From contig PKUV01000101.1 in the NCBI GenBank assembly GCA_003131315.1, positions 1 to 39,308 of the forward strand: 39,308 nt of DNA, given 5' to 3'. This document shows, piece by piece, positions 1-8,067 of the stretch; positions within the stretch are counted from its first letter, which is position 1; each line of letters begins with the position of its first letter. A program made the translations under genes and the position numbers. The notes under the pieces are model-generated. The model did not search any database. It was given only the letters and a program-made list of their open reading frames with translations, and had not been told where the DNA came from. This DNA comes from Acidobacteriaceae bacterium. GTDB taxonomy: Bacteria; Acidobacteriota; Terriglobia; Terriglobales; Acidobacteriaceae.

Positions 1-262
1 CCCGCTGCCGAAATCCTGAGCGGAGCGAACGGATCTCGTAAGTCCTTATTCCGGAATATTTTCCATATAAGTCCTTTAAACTCAAAGATTTGACGGGATT
101 TTCCCCCTAACCCTATGATTCCAATAGATAGGGGGGGGAGGGGGGTACCCCCCATACTAACTGGTTAATACACTCGGAGTAACGGGCAAGAATCCAAGGA
201 GTGTGACGGTGGAGCGGCGGGCGTCCTCGCCCGTCCCGCCCGGAGCGCCGCACGGTTACACA
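1..262. other. Intergenic region downstream of the reductase gene, no gene seen
   Basis: No convincing coding sequence or RNA gene is visible. Positions 14-36 resemble one half of the TCCTGAGCGAAGCGAAGGAT palindromic repeat that occurs twice later in the window. An AT-rich stretch follows, then a G-rich palindrome at 131-153. A short CGGGCG/CGCCCG stem with a 4-base loop lies around 218-233, just beyond the reductase stop codon, but has no T-run, so it is only weakly terminator-like. The long plus-strand reading frame that starts near 203 is the antisense of the reductase. Confidence 0.5.
131..153. repeat. G-tract with 14-bp perfect palindrome
   Basis: Eight G, one A, then six G, TA and six C. 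Positions 140-153 form a perfect palindrome with a central GGTACC. The G-tracts on one strand could form a quadruplex only intermolecularly or with another tract; the palindrome could extrude. No function is known. Confidence 0.6.
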
Positions 263-1333
263 TTAAGTCGCGTCAAGAGGAAAATTTGGGTTCACGCCGC
301 CGAGCTTCTGGCTGAGGTGATTGGCAATCAGTTTGCCGTGGAAGCGGCCATTCTCAATGAAGATTTCATTCGTCCTCGATCCGGCGACGATCACTCCGGC
401 GACGTAGATTCCTGGAACATTCGATTCCAGGTTCTCGGGATCGCAGACGGGACGAAGCTGTTCGGAGGAAAGTTCGATGCCCACGCTGCGCAGGAAATCG
501 TAGTCGGGATGGTATCCGGTGAGAGCGAATACAAAATCGTTCTTCAGCCGAAGGGAGCCGGACGGAGTTCGCAGCACCACATAGTCGGCGCCGATCTCCT
601 GCACGGTGCCCTTGAAGTGCGCGGCGATTTCGCCAGCCTTGATGCGGTTTTCGATGTCGGGACGCACCCAATACTTGACGTGGTTGTGCATCTGCGATCC
701 GCGATGGACGAGCGTGACGCGAGCGCCGTGCCGCCACAAGTCCAAAGCCGCCTCGGCCGCCGAATTCTTGCCGCCGACCACCACCACGTCGGTGTCGAAA
801 TAAGGATGCGGCTCCCGATAGTAGTGGGAGACTTTGTCCAGGTCCTCGCCGGGGATATCGAGTTGGTTGGCGAGATCGTAGTATCCGCTGGCGACCACGA
901 TCTTGCGCGCGCGGTAGTCGTGGATGGCGTTGTGCCGGTTGGTCGTGGTGACACGAAACTCGCCGTCCCCGCCCGTAATGGTCTTCACCCATTCGTACTG
1001 GCGGATGTGCAGGTGATAGTGCTCGGCGACACGGCGGTAATATTCGAGGGCTTCGAGGCGGGTGGGCTTTGCCAGGGATGTGGTGAAAGGAACATCGCCA
1101 ATCTCGAGCAACTCGGGCGTGGTGAAGAACACCATGTTGTTCGGATAGTGATAGACGGAATTGACGAGGCATCCTTTGTCGATGATGAGGGCCTTGAAGC
1201 CCGCCTTCTGGGCCTCGATGGCGCAGGCCATGCCGGTGGGGCCAGCGCCCACGACCAGGACATCACTCCAGGAGTCGGGCCGCGCCTGGGCTTGAGCGCG
1301 GGGCAGAGTTTCCGGAATCTGTTCGACGGGCAA
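263..1333 (-). CDS. ypdA: YpdA-type FAD/NAD(P)-dependent oxidoreductase (putative bacillithiol disulfide reductase family)
   Basis: 356 residues with two Rossmann motifs: VVGAGPTG (about residues 27-34, FAD) and VVVVGGKNSAAEAAL (about 183-197, NAD(P)H). A C-terminal GIYVAGVIVAG segment is typical of the second FAD contact. The CxxC redox motif of thioredoxin reductases is absent, as in the YpdA family, whose characterised Firmicute members reduce bacillithiol disulfide. Whether this organism makes bacillithiol cannot be seen here, so the substrate is open. The only fitting start is TTG, with AAAGG 11 nt upstream; an N-terminal Ala/Pro/Arg stretch precedes the first Rossmann strand. It follows the LacI regulator on the same strand after 75 bp and could be cotranscribed. 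Confidence 0.85.
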   Translation of the reverse strand: MPVEQIPETLPRAQAQARPDSWSDVLVVGAGPTGMACAIEAQKAGFKALIIDKGCLVNSVYHYPNNMVFFTTPELLEIGDVPFTTSLAKPTRLEALEYYRRVAEHYHLHIRQYEWVKTITGGDGEFRVTTTNRHNAIHDYRARKIVVASGYYDLANQLDIPGEDLDKVSHYYREPHPYFDTDVVVVGGKNSAAEAALDLWRHGARVTLVHRGSQMHNHVKYWVRPDIENRIKAGEIAAHFKGTVQEIGADYVVLRTPSGSLRLKNDFVFALTGYHPDYDFLRSVGIELSSEQLRPVCDPENLESNVPGIYVAGVIVAGSRTNEIFIENGRFHGKLIANHLSQKLGGVNPNFPLDAT

Positions 1334-1408
1334 GAGTGTCTGAGCCTTTATCGCATGTGATGGAAACGCACAATTCTAGCACCGCGCAAGACTAAGTCGT
1401 CCGTGGTT

Positions 1409-2500
1409 TTAACAGTCTTTGCGGAAACGGGATTTTGCAACGTTCGCTCGTCCTGCCTTACAGGTAGATTCGCGAACCACCAGCTCGGGCTCGACTGTGA
1501 TCTGCTTGGGATAGTCCATGCCGTCACGAGTGATGCGACGCAGAACGGTCTCGGCGGCAATCCTTCCCATCTTGCGCAGGGGTTGCCGCACGGTGGTGAG
1601 CCCTGGGTTTTGGTACGCGGCGCTCTGAATGTCGTCGAAGCCGACCACGGAGACGTCTTCCGGCACCCGTAGTCCCTTTTCCCGCAAGGCACGGATCGCG
1701 CCAATCGCGGAAATGTCATTGAACGCAAACATCGCTGAGAAGGGCTCGTGTTTTGCCAGCAGGCGGCGAGTGACTTGGTAACCCAGATCGGGAGAGGGTA
1801 CATCTCCCAGCAACTGGGTTGTCAGTTTCGCATGAATCGTGAGGCCAAGCTTGGTTGCGGCCTGAACAATCGCGTCCCAGCGTGCTTCCGTATCCGAACT
1901 GAACTCTTGACCTTTGATAAAGGCTACGCGGCGGTGTCCTAGCTTGAACAGGTGTTCCAATGCCAGCTCCGCGGCACGGCGGTGATCGAGCATGATGTTG
2001 GTGACCCCCTGCATTTCGTTGTGTCCGGAAACGGCAACCACAGGAATGGATAGATCGTGTTGCCACGGAGTATCCACGGCGATCAATCCCTCGACCGAGC
2101 GCGCCAGCAGCAGCTTGGGGTACTCGTCGATCAAATCGGGCTTGTGGTGATGACTGGCCACGAAATAAAAATAGCCTTCCCTCAGCAGGTGCTCTTCGAT
2201 GCCGCTCAGCACCAGGGTCTCGTAGCCCTCGCTTACTTCCGGCACGATCACGCCGATGGTGAAGGTGCGCTGGGTGCGCAAGGAGCGGGCCAGAAAATTG
2301 GGGCGATAGTTGAACTTGTGCGCGGCGGCGAAAATCTGGTCCTGAGTCGCCTTGGGAATGGAGTCGGCTACCGCCGAGCGGTTCATCACCAGCGACACTG
2401 TAGCCGGGGAAAGGCCAAGGTGATCGGCTAGAAACTTCAGGCTGATTTTCTGTCCTGGGTGCCGGACGGCGGGGGTTCCGTTGTCTTTCTGCTTGCTCAT
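1409..2500 (-). CDS. LacI-family transcriptional regulator
   Basis: 363 residues from the chosen ATG. An N-terminal helix-turn-helix (about residues 19-45, [20 protein letters not shown]) is followed by a hinge helix ([11 protein letters not shown]) and a periplasmic-binding-protein-like sensor domain ending in the usual FDDIQ...LTTVRQP pattern. An upstream in-frame ATG at 2596 would add 32 residues without LacI character. The ATG at 2500 puts the DNA-binding domain at the usual distance from the N terminus and has GGGAG 12 nt upstream. The gene diverges from the TonB-dependent receptor, and LacI-type operator candidates lie between them, so it most likely controls that glycan cluster in response to a sugar ligand. 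The ligand is unknown. Confidence 0.9.
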   Translation of the reverse strand: MSKQKDNGTPAVRHPGQKISLKFLADHLGLSPATVSLVMNRSAVADSIPKATQDQIFAAAHKFNYRPNFLARSLRTQRTFTIGVIVPEVSEGYETLVLSGIEEHLLREGYFYFVASHHHKPDLIDEYPKLLLARSVEGLIAVDTPWQHDLSIPVVAVSGHNEMQGVTNIMLDHRRAAELALEHLFKLGHRRVAFIKGQEFSSDTEARWDAIVQAATKLGLTIHAKLTTQLLGDVPSPDLGYQVTRRLLAKHEPFSAMFAFNDISAIGAIRALREKGLRVPEDVSVVGFDDIQSAAYQNPGLTTVRQPLRKMGRIAAETVLRRITRDGMDYPKQITVEPELVVRESTCKAGRANVAKSRFRKDC

Positions 2501-2615
2501 CGCGCTGGCAGTCTCCCACAAGCGCGGGCGAGAGGCAACTATCGAAGATTTCGATGAGTCGCATTCGTTGGGCGCTTGACTTGTCCTGGACATCATGCTA
2601 TACCGCTCTGGTTGA

Positions 2616-2684
2616 CTAAAGCGATTTAGTTACGATTTAGTAGCGCTACCGGTTTTAGTGCCGAGATGGCTGACCAAAACCGGT
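2616..2684. promoter_or_regulatory. Cluster of LacI-type operator candidates
   Basis: CTAAAGCGATTTAG at 2616-2629 has symmetric CTAAA/TTTAG arms around a central CG, the usual architecture of LacI-family operators. GATTTAGT is repeated directly 12 bp further on. A perfect 10-bp palindrome GTAGCGCTAC lies at 2640-2649. ACCGGTTTT (2648-2656) and AAAACCGGT (2676-2684) form a 9-bp inverted pair, the two ACCGGT cores centred 31 bp apart, about three helical turns. All lie between the divergent lacI and receptor genes. Binding is inferred. Confidence 0.6.
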
Positions 2685-2696
2685 TCGCCGCTTTTC

Positions 2697-2746
2697 TGGA
2701 TCGCTCGAACTGGATCGCTTGAAAAAGAGCGCTTGAAAACAAGCGC
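2697..2746 (+). promoter_or_regulatory. Direct repeats and perfect hairpin in receptor 5' leader
   Basis: TGGATCGCTCGAA (2697-2709) and TGGATCGCTTGAA (2711-2723) are 13-nt direct repeats at a 14-bp period. They run into a perfect hairpin at 2729-2746 (GCGCTTG, AAAA loop, CAAGCGC) that ends 14 nt before the GGAGG ribosome-binding site at 2761. It could be an additional operator or a 5'-UTR stem that protects or modulates the message. Confidence 0.5.
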
Positions 2747-2771
2747 GACTTCCGTGCCTTGGAGGCAAGTC

Positions 2772-5700
2772 ATGTTCCACTCGACTCCTGTCCGTGCTCT
2801 CCTGCTCTCTACGATTCTCTTCTTCCTGACCTCATCCGCACTGGCGCAGTACGGCGCAAGTTTGCAAGGAACCGTCAGCGACAAAACTGGCGCCGTCGTC
2901 AAGGGCGCGAAAGTGACCGTGACCAACGAGGCGACCGGAGTCACCCAGACCACCGAAACCACCGGCGCGGGTTTCTACCGTGTTGCAGCCCTCACCCCAG
3001 GACAATACACCGTGGACGTGGAGTCCGGCGGTTTCCGCAAAAGCCACTTGACGAATGTGCAAGTGGACGCAGAAAGCGTGCGCGCGTTGGACGTTGCGCT
3101 TGAACTCGGCGGGAGCCAGGAGACGGTGACGGTGACGGGGGTTGTGGCAGGCCCTGAAACTGAAAACGCCAATATCAGCGGCGAAATTACCGCCAAGGAC
3201 ATTGAGCGGATGCCGTCCTACGGACGCGATCCGTATGAACTGCTGCGACTGGCGCCCGGTGTGTTCGGCGACGGCGCGCGCACCGGTACCGGCTCTTCGG
3301 CGAACTTCAACAATACCTCCGGTCCGGGCGGCTCCACGAACTCCATTTTTTCGGTGGAAAATGTGTCGCAAATCAGTGCAAACGGACAGCGTCCCAGCGG
3401 CAACAACTTCACCATCGATGGCACCAGCGTCAACAGCCTCACTTGGGGCGGCGCTGCCGTCCTGACTCCCAACCAGGAGTCAATCGCCGAAGTGAAGGTT
3501 CTTTCCACCGACTACTCGGCTGAAGATGGACGCAACACCGGCGCTCAGATCAAGGCGATCTCCAAGACCGGCACCAACCAGCTCCACGGCTCAGGCTTCT
3601 TCGACTATGACGAGCCCGGGCTGAACGCCTACAATCGCTGGGGCGGCTACTCGACCGGCGGCAACCCGGATGGCACCTGCTCCAATCCAAACCCGCCCTA
3701 TTGCAATCAGCGCGTCAACAACAAGAATCGCCAGTTCGGCGGCAGCCTGGGCGGACCCGTCTGGAAAGACAAACTCTTCTTCTTCTTTTCCTACGAAGGG
3801 AACCGCGTCCACAACCAGACCACTACCAGTCAGTACATCGAGACCCAGCAGTTCGCGGACTTCATGAAGAACAACCGTGCCGGTACCGTCGAAGGCGCGG
3901 TCGCTACGGCAGCGAACAACATGCCCCGCGTCCTGCAGGTTCTCACTCCGAACTGCAACGACTTCAAGGGGCAGTGGCCCAATTATGCCTATTCACCGGG
4001 AGGGGTCCAGGGTGCGGATGGCTCGGGCTGCCAGGTGGTCACTGGCGGCGTGGACTTGGGCGGAGCCGGCATCACTGGCGCTAATCCCACTTGGACTTAT
4101 GGCCAATATGTTCCGACATGGAACATTCTCCAGAACACCTGCTGCCTGACCGACAGCACCGCCGGCGGGTTCGATGGCATCCCGGACTTACAGAAAGTCC
4201 TGATCGGCCAACCCAGCCACCTCAGCGGGAATCAATACAACACCCGCATTGACTTTGCCCACGGAAAAAACACGTTTGCCGGCAGTTTCTACATAACACC
4301 CTACAACTATACCCAGACCACAGGCCAGGCGCGTGTGAACCAGGATATACACTCCGCATGGCGCAACGGCCTGATAACGTTCTTGTGGAACCGGAACATC
4401 TCCCCCACCCTGCTGAACGAGGCGCGCTTCAATGCCACTCGCTGGAGCAACAACGAGTACACAATCAATCCCCAGATGAACTGGGGGTTGCCCAATATGC
4501 AGATTGAAGACATGCCCTTATCGCGCGTCGTCTGGGGAGCTCCTCAGGGCGACAACTCGCCGGGCCTGTTTGCCCAGAACCAGTTTGAATTCCGCGACAA
4601 CATTAGCAAAATCCACGGCCGCCACGGCTTGAAGGCGGGCTTCAGCTTTGCCTCGATCCAGGACAACACCGACTATATGTTTGGTGACCAGCGTCCGATC
4701 TACACCTACCACGGGATCTGGGAATTTGCGAATGGCGCCCCGATCTATGAAGGCGTCAACGCCAACCCGCTTACCGGGGCATTCACCGACAACCACAAGT
4801 ACTTCCGGCAGCACGATATCGCGGGGTTCGTGCAGGATGACCTCAAGCTGCGGCCGAACCTGACTATCAACATCGGACTCCGTTACGAGTTTTTCAGCCC
4901 GCTCAAAGATAAGAATGGGAACCTGTCCAACTTGTTCTTGAATCCGGCAAGCGACTACGTCAACGGTCTAGCGAACGCGACGGTAAAGGTATCCAATCCT
5001 CTATACCCGGCGGACAAGAACAACTTCGGTCCGCGTATCGGCTTTGCCTGGAGCCCGTCTAAGTTGAATAACAAGGGTGTTTTCCGCGGTGGGTTTGGCG
5101 TCGGTTACAACCGGGTCACGGATACCATGACCGGCATCAGCCGCGTAAATCCGCCCTTTGTCTTCCGTTATGGGATCTGTTGCGCCGCCGCAGGCTCCCC
5201 ACTAGGTTCCGAGTCACAGACTTACGACTTGCTGGCCAACAGTTGGATGCAGCCCCCCTTTGCTCCCAATGCCATCGGCAACCAGATCGTGGTTGCGCAG
5301 GGCTCCAGCCTGCATTCGATCACTGGCTATCCAGCGAATCCAGCTCTGGCTTTTGATCCCAATACCGGGACTCCCTATGGGACAGTGGAAGTCTGGGGAG
5401 CACCACAAAACTTCAGCACGCCCTATGTGTATAGCTACTCCCTGGACTTCCAAAATGAACTGCCGCATAATTTCGTCGCCACGCTCGGCTATCAGGGCAG
5501 TTCCAGTCACCGGATTCTCCGGATCGTCAACCTCGAAAACATCTACGCGAAGCCGAACGCGCACTACGGCGCCGTGTACTTCCCATCTACCGACGCCAAG
5601 GCCCATTACAATGCGCTGCTGGCGGACCTGAAACACAACTTTTCCCACGGGGTACAGATGTACGCGAAGTATCGCTGGAGCAAGAGCATGGACACGGTCA

Positions 5701-6362
5701 CCGGCGAAGGCGCGGGTGGCTACACCAACCAGTTCTATCCCATCAACCAAAATGCGGCTGATCTTGGTCCGTCGGATTTTGATGCGACCCAGAGCTTCAT
5801 GCTCTCCGCCTTATATGATCTGCCATTCCCAGGAAACAAGGACGGCGTTGCGTACAAACTGCTCGGGGGCTGGCACCTCGATCCCATTTACCAATTCCAT
5901 TCGGGTTTCCCATGGAGTGCGGTACAAGGGAACAGCTGCCCGCCGGTTCCGCAGGGAGGTACCATCTGTCCCGCATTGCCGCGCGCCTATCTCGGCGGCG
6001 CGGGCCAGGACTATAGCACTTCCACCTTCCAGAAGCAGGGCGGGAACTTCCCCAATGGAGGGCCGGCATACTTTGATATCAGCGCGCCCGGACCGCCGTT
6101 TGTGAAGCGCAATTCATTCCGCGGCCCTCGCTACCAGGCCTTTGACGTAAGTCTGGGCAAGGAGACCCGCGTGCCGTTCATCACCAAGGAAGGGGCCAAG
6201 TTCGATTTCCGGGCCAACTTCTTCAACCTGTTCAATAAGCTGAACCTGACAGGGTTCGGGTACAACAGTCCTAGCACGAATATCACGAACAGCGACTTTG
6301 GGATGGCTGGTAGTGCTTTCGCGGGCCGAGTGATCGAATTCCAGACGCGGCTTACCTTCTAA
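2772..6362 (+). CDS. TonB-dependent receptor, Oar/carboxypeptidase-regulatory-domain type
   Basis: 1196 residues. Start chosen at ATG 2772 because GGAGG lies 6 nt upstream and a clear signal peptide follows (residues 1-25, cleavage after SALA before Q). An upstream in-frame GTG at 2658 lies in the operator region and would bury the signal peptide. Residues about 30-110 form a carboxypeptidase-regulatory-like fold (LQGTVSDKTGAVVKGAKVTV). A plug domain follows (YELLRLAPGVFGDG, FTIDGTSVN), then a long outer-membrane beta-barrel ending in Phe (FQTRLTF). Such proteins import glycans or other large substrates across the outer membrane with TonB energy. No SusD partner is present, as is usual in Acidobacteriota. 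The neighbouring glycosidases suggest a saccharide substrate. Confidence 0.93.
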   Translation: MFHSTPVRALLLSTILFFLTSSALAQYGASLQGTVSDKTGAVVKGAKVTVTNEATGVTQTTETTGAGFYRVAALTPGQYTVDVESGGFRKSHLTNVQVDAESVRALDVALELGGSQETVTVTGVVAGPETENANISGEITAKDIERMPSYGRDPYELLRLAPGVFGDGARTGTGSSANFNNTSGPGGSTNSIFSVENVSQISANGQRPSGNNFTIDGTSVNSLTWGGAAVLTPNQESIAEVKVLSTDYSAEDGRNTGAQIKAISKTGTNQLHGSGFFDYDEPGLNAYNRWGGYSTGGNPDGTCSNPNPPYCNQRVNNKNRQFGGSLGGPVWKDKLFFFFSYEGNRVHNQTTTSQYIETQQFADFMKNNRAGTVEGAVATAANNMPRVLQVLTPNCNDFKGQWPNYAYSPGGVQGADGSGCQVVTGGVDLGGAGITGANPTWTYGQYVPTWNILQNTCCLTDSTAGGFDGIPDLQKVLIGQPSHLSGNQYNTRIDFAHGKNTFAGSFYITPYNYTQTTGQARVNQDIHSAWRNGLITFLWNRNISPTLLNEARFNATRWSNNEYTINPQMNWGLPNMQIEDMPLSRVVWGAPQGDNSPGLFAQNQFEFRDNISKIHGRHGLKAGFSFASIQDNTDYMFGDQRPIYTYHGIWEFANGAPIYEGVNANPLTGAFTDNHKYFRQHDIAGFVQDDLKLRPNLTINIGLRYEFFSPLKDKNGNLSNLFLNPASDYVNGLANATVKVSNPLYPADKNNFGPRIGFAWSPSKLNNKGVFRGGFGVGYNRVTDTMTGISRVNPPFVFRYGICCAAAGSPLGSESQTYDLLANSWMQPPFAPNAIGNQIVVAQGSSLHSITGYPANPALAFDPNTGTPYGTVEVWGAPQNFSTPYVYSYSLDFQNELPHNFVATLGYQGSSSHRILRIVNLENIYAKPNAHYGAVYFPSTDAKAHYNALLADLKHNFSHGVQMYAKYRWSKSMDTVTGEGAGGYTNQFYPINQNAADLGPSDFDATQSFMLSALYDLPFPGNKDGVAYKLLGGWHLDPIYQFHSGFPWSAVQGNSCPPVPQGGTICPALPRAYLGGAGQDYSTSTFQKQGGNFPNGGPAYFDISAPGPPFVKRNSFRGPRYQAFDVSLGKETRVPFITKEGAKFDFRANFFNLFNKLNLTGFGYNSPSTNITNSDFGMAGSAFAGRVIEFQTRLTF

Positions 6363-6378
6363 ACTTGCGCGGAGCTCC

Positions 6379-6413
6379 CCGAGCGGCGGACCTGAACCGA
6401 GGCTGCCGCTCGG
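6379..6413. repeat. Intergenic hairpin between receptor and GH39 genes
   Basis: CCGAGCGGC (6379-6387) and GCCGCTCGG (6405-6413) form a 9-bp perfect stem with a 17-nt loop. There is no T-run, so it is not a classical terminator. It may dampen transcription into, or stabilise, the downstream glycosidase message. Confidence 0.5.
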
Positions 6414-6435
6414 CCCCGCTTCTGCACGGACTTTC

Positions 6436-7962
6436 ATGATTAGGCGACATGGTCTCTTAGCGCTTCTTCTCTGTACGGTTAGCGCGATCGTTGTGAATCG
6501 CCCTGCGATCGCACAACCCATAACCGAGACGGTGGTCATTGACGCGAACGCTCCCGCCCACGCCCTCCCTCACTTCTGGGAGAAAATGTTTGGTTCCGGG
6601 CGCGCCATCCTGACGTTGCGCGAGAGCTACCGCCGCGATCTCCGCGATGTAAAGCAGATTACCGGCTTCGAATACGTGCGCTTCCATGCCATCTTCCACG
6701 ATGAAGTCGGCATCTACGACGAGGACGCCCAGGGGCATCCCCAGTACAACTTTTCCTACGTGGATCAGGTCTATGACGGCTTGCTGGCCAACGGTGTGCG
6801 CCCGTTCATCGAACTGAGTTTCATGCCTAAGAAACTGGCCGCACGGGACGCCCTGCACGCCTTTTGGTACAAGCAGAACGTCTCCCCACCCAAAGACTGG
6901 AATAAGTGGGACGATCTCATCACCCAGTTCACCAAGCACCTCGTGGACCGTTATGGCATCGACGAGGTCTCGCAGTGGTACTTTGAAGTCTGGAACGAAC
7001 CGAATATTGATTTTTGGGCGGGCGAACCGAAACAGGCCACCTACTGGCAGCTTTACGATCACACCGCTCGCTCCATCAAGCAGGTAAGCCCGCGTCTGCG
7101 CGTGGGTGGACCTGCTACCGCACAGGCCGCCTGGGCGGATGCTTTCATTCAACACTGCGCCGAAAACAAGGTTCCCGTGGATTTTGTCTCCTCTCACGTT
7201 TACGGCAACGACCTCGCGCAAGACGTCTTTGGCACTGACGAAAAAATCCCGCGCGACCAGATGGTGTGCCGCGCGGTGAAGAAAGTGCACGATCGGATCC
7301 GGTCTTCGACCATGCCCAGCTTGCCCCTGATCTGGACCGAGTACAACGCCAGTTACTTCAACGAGCCCGCCATCACCGACTCGATTTACATGGGCCCGTG
7401 GCTGGCCGACACCATCCGCCAGTGCGACGGCTTGGTGGATGCGATGTCCTACTGGACGTTTTCCGATGTCTTCGAAGAACAGGGCGTGGTGAAACAGCCG
7501 TTCTACGGCGGTTTTGGCCTGATCGCGGCCGGCGGTATTCCCAAACCGTCCTACAACGCGTTCAAGCTGCTGCACCGGCTGGGCGATGAGCGAATTCCGG
7601 TGGACTCCCGCTCCGTGCTGGTGACGCGCCAGAAAGACGGTTCGCTGGTAGTCGCGGCGTGGAACCTCGTTCCTCCGGATCAGACTGGCGTGTTCCAGAC
7701 CGGCCTAACGAAGACAATTCATCTGCGCTTCGAACATCTCGCCGGAAGTCGCAGGGCCTATATTTCGCGCGTTGACCGCGACCACGGGGATGTGCATCCG
7801 GCGTACGAAAAGATGGGACAGCCGCGCTACCCGACCCAGGAACAGCTCAAGGCGTTGCAACAGGCCGCGCAATTGCCTCCTTCTGAAATCCGTGAGTTGA
7901 CGAGTGGCGACTTGAATCTCGATCTCGCTCCGGATGGTCTGGCAGTCATTGAGGTGAAGTAA
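6436..7962 (+). CDS. Glycoside hydrolase family 39 (beta-xylosidase-like), secreted
   Basis: 508 residues with an N-terminal signal peptide (hydrophobic core LLALLLCTVSAIVV, likely cleavage near AIA/Q). It is a (beta/alpha)8 retaining glycosidase of clan A: EVWNEPNIDFW contains the acid/base Glu188 and IWTEYNASY contains the nucleophile Glu302. The C-terminal part (from about residue 400) looks like the usual beta-sandwich. GH39 includes beta-xylosidases and alpha-L-iduronidases; the substrate cannot be decided here. It starts 73 bp after the receptor gene on the same strand and probably belongs to the same LacI-controlled unit. The ribosome-binding site is weak (GGA about 6 nt upstream). Confidence 0.9.
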   Translation: MIRRHGLLALLLCTVSAIVVNRPAIAQPITETVVIDANAPAHALPHFWEKMFGSGRAILTLRESYRRDLRDVKQITGFEYVRFHAIFHDEVGIYDEDAQGHPQYNFSYVDQVYDGLLANGVRPFIELSFMPKKLAARDALHAFWYKQNVSPPKDWNKWDDLITQFTKHLVDRYGIDEVSQWYFEVWNEPNIDFWAGEPKQATYWQLYDHTARSIKQVSPRLRVGGPATAQAAWADAFIQHCAENKVPVDFVSSHVYGNDLAQDVFGTDEKIPRDQMVCRAVKKVHDRIRSSTMPSLPLIWTEYNASYFNEPAITDSIYMGPWLADTIRQCDGLVDAMSYWTFSDVFEEQGVVKQPFYGGFGLIAAGGIPKPSYNAFKLLHRLGDERIPVDSRSVLVTRQKDGSLVVAAWNLVPPDQTGVFQTGLTKTIHLRFEHLAGSRRAYISRVDRDHGDVHPAYEKMGQPRYPTQEQLKALQQAAQLPPSEIRELTSGDLNLDLAPDGLAVIEVK

Positions 7963-8067
7963 GAACAGCCATCACTCCTACATCTGCTGCAGAATGCGTG
8001 GCCACATTAGCCGGGCCGTGAAGCTATAATCGTGAGGCAATATCCTGATGCTTCAGGAGTCATTTTC

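Noticed and set aside
14-36. Half of the TCCTGAGCGAAGCG palindrome at the window start
   Set aside because: Only one imperfect arm is visible (GAGCGGAGCGAACGGATCT), too little to call an element.
218-233. Terminator for the reductase gene
   Set aside because: The stem is short (6 bp) with no T-run on the transcript.
203-1360. 385-codon plus-strand open frame
   Set aside because: Antisense to the YpdA-type reductase; long antisense frames are expected in GC-rich codon usage, and the peptide has no family features.
2658-2771. N-terminal extension of the TonB-dependent receptor from GTG 2658
   Set aside because: It lies in the operator region and would place the signal peptide internally; ATG 2772 has an ideal ribosome-binding site.
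6457-7575. 372-codon minus-strand open frame
   Set aside because: Antisense of the GH39 gene, whose catalytic motifs are clear on the plus strand.
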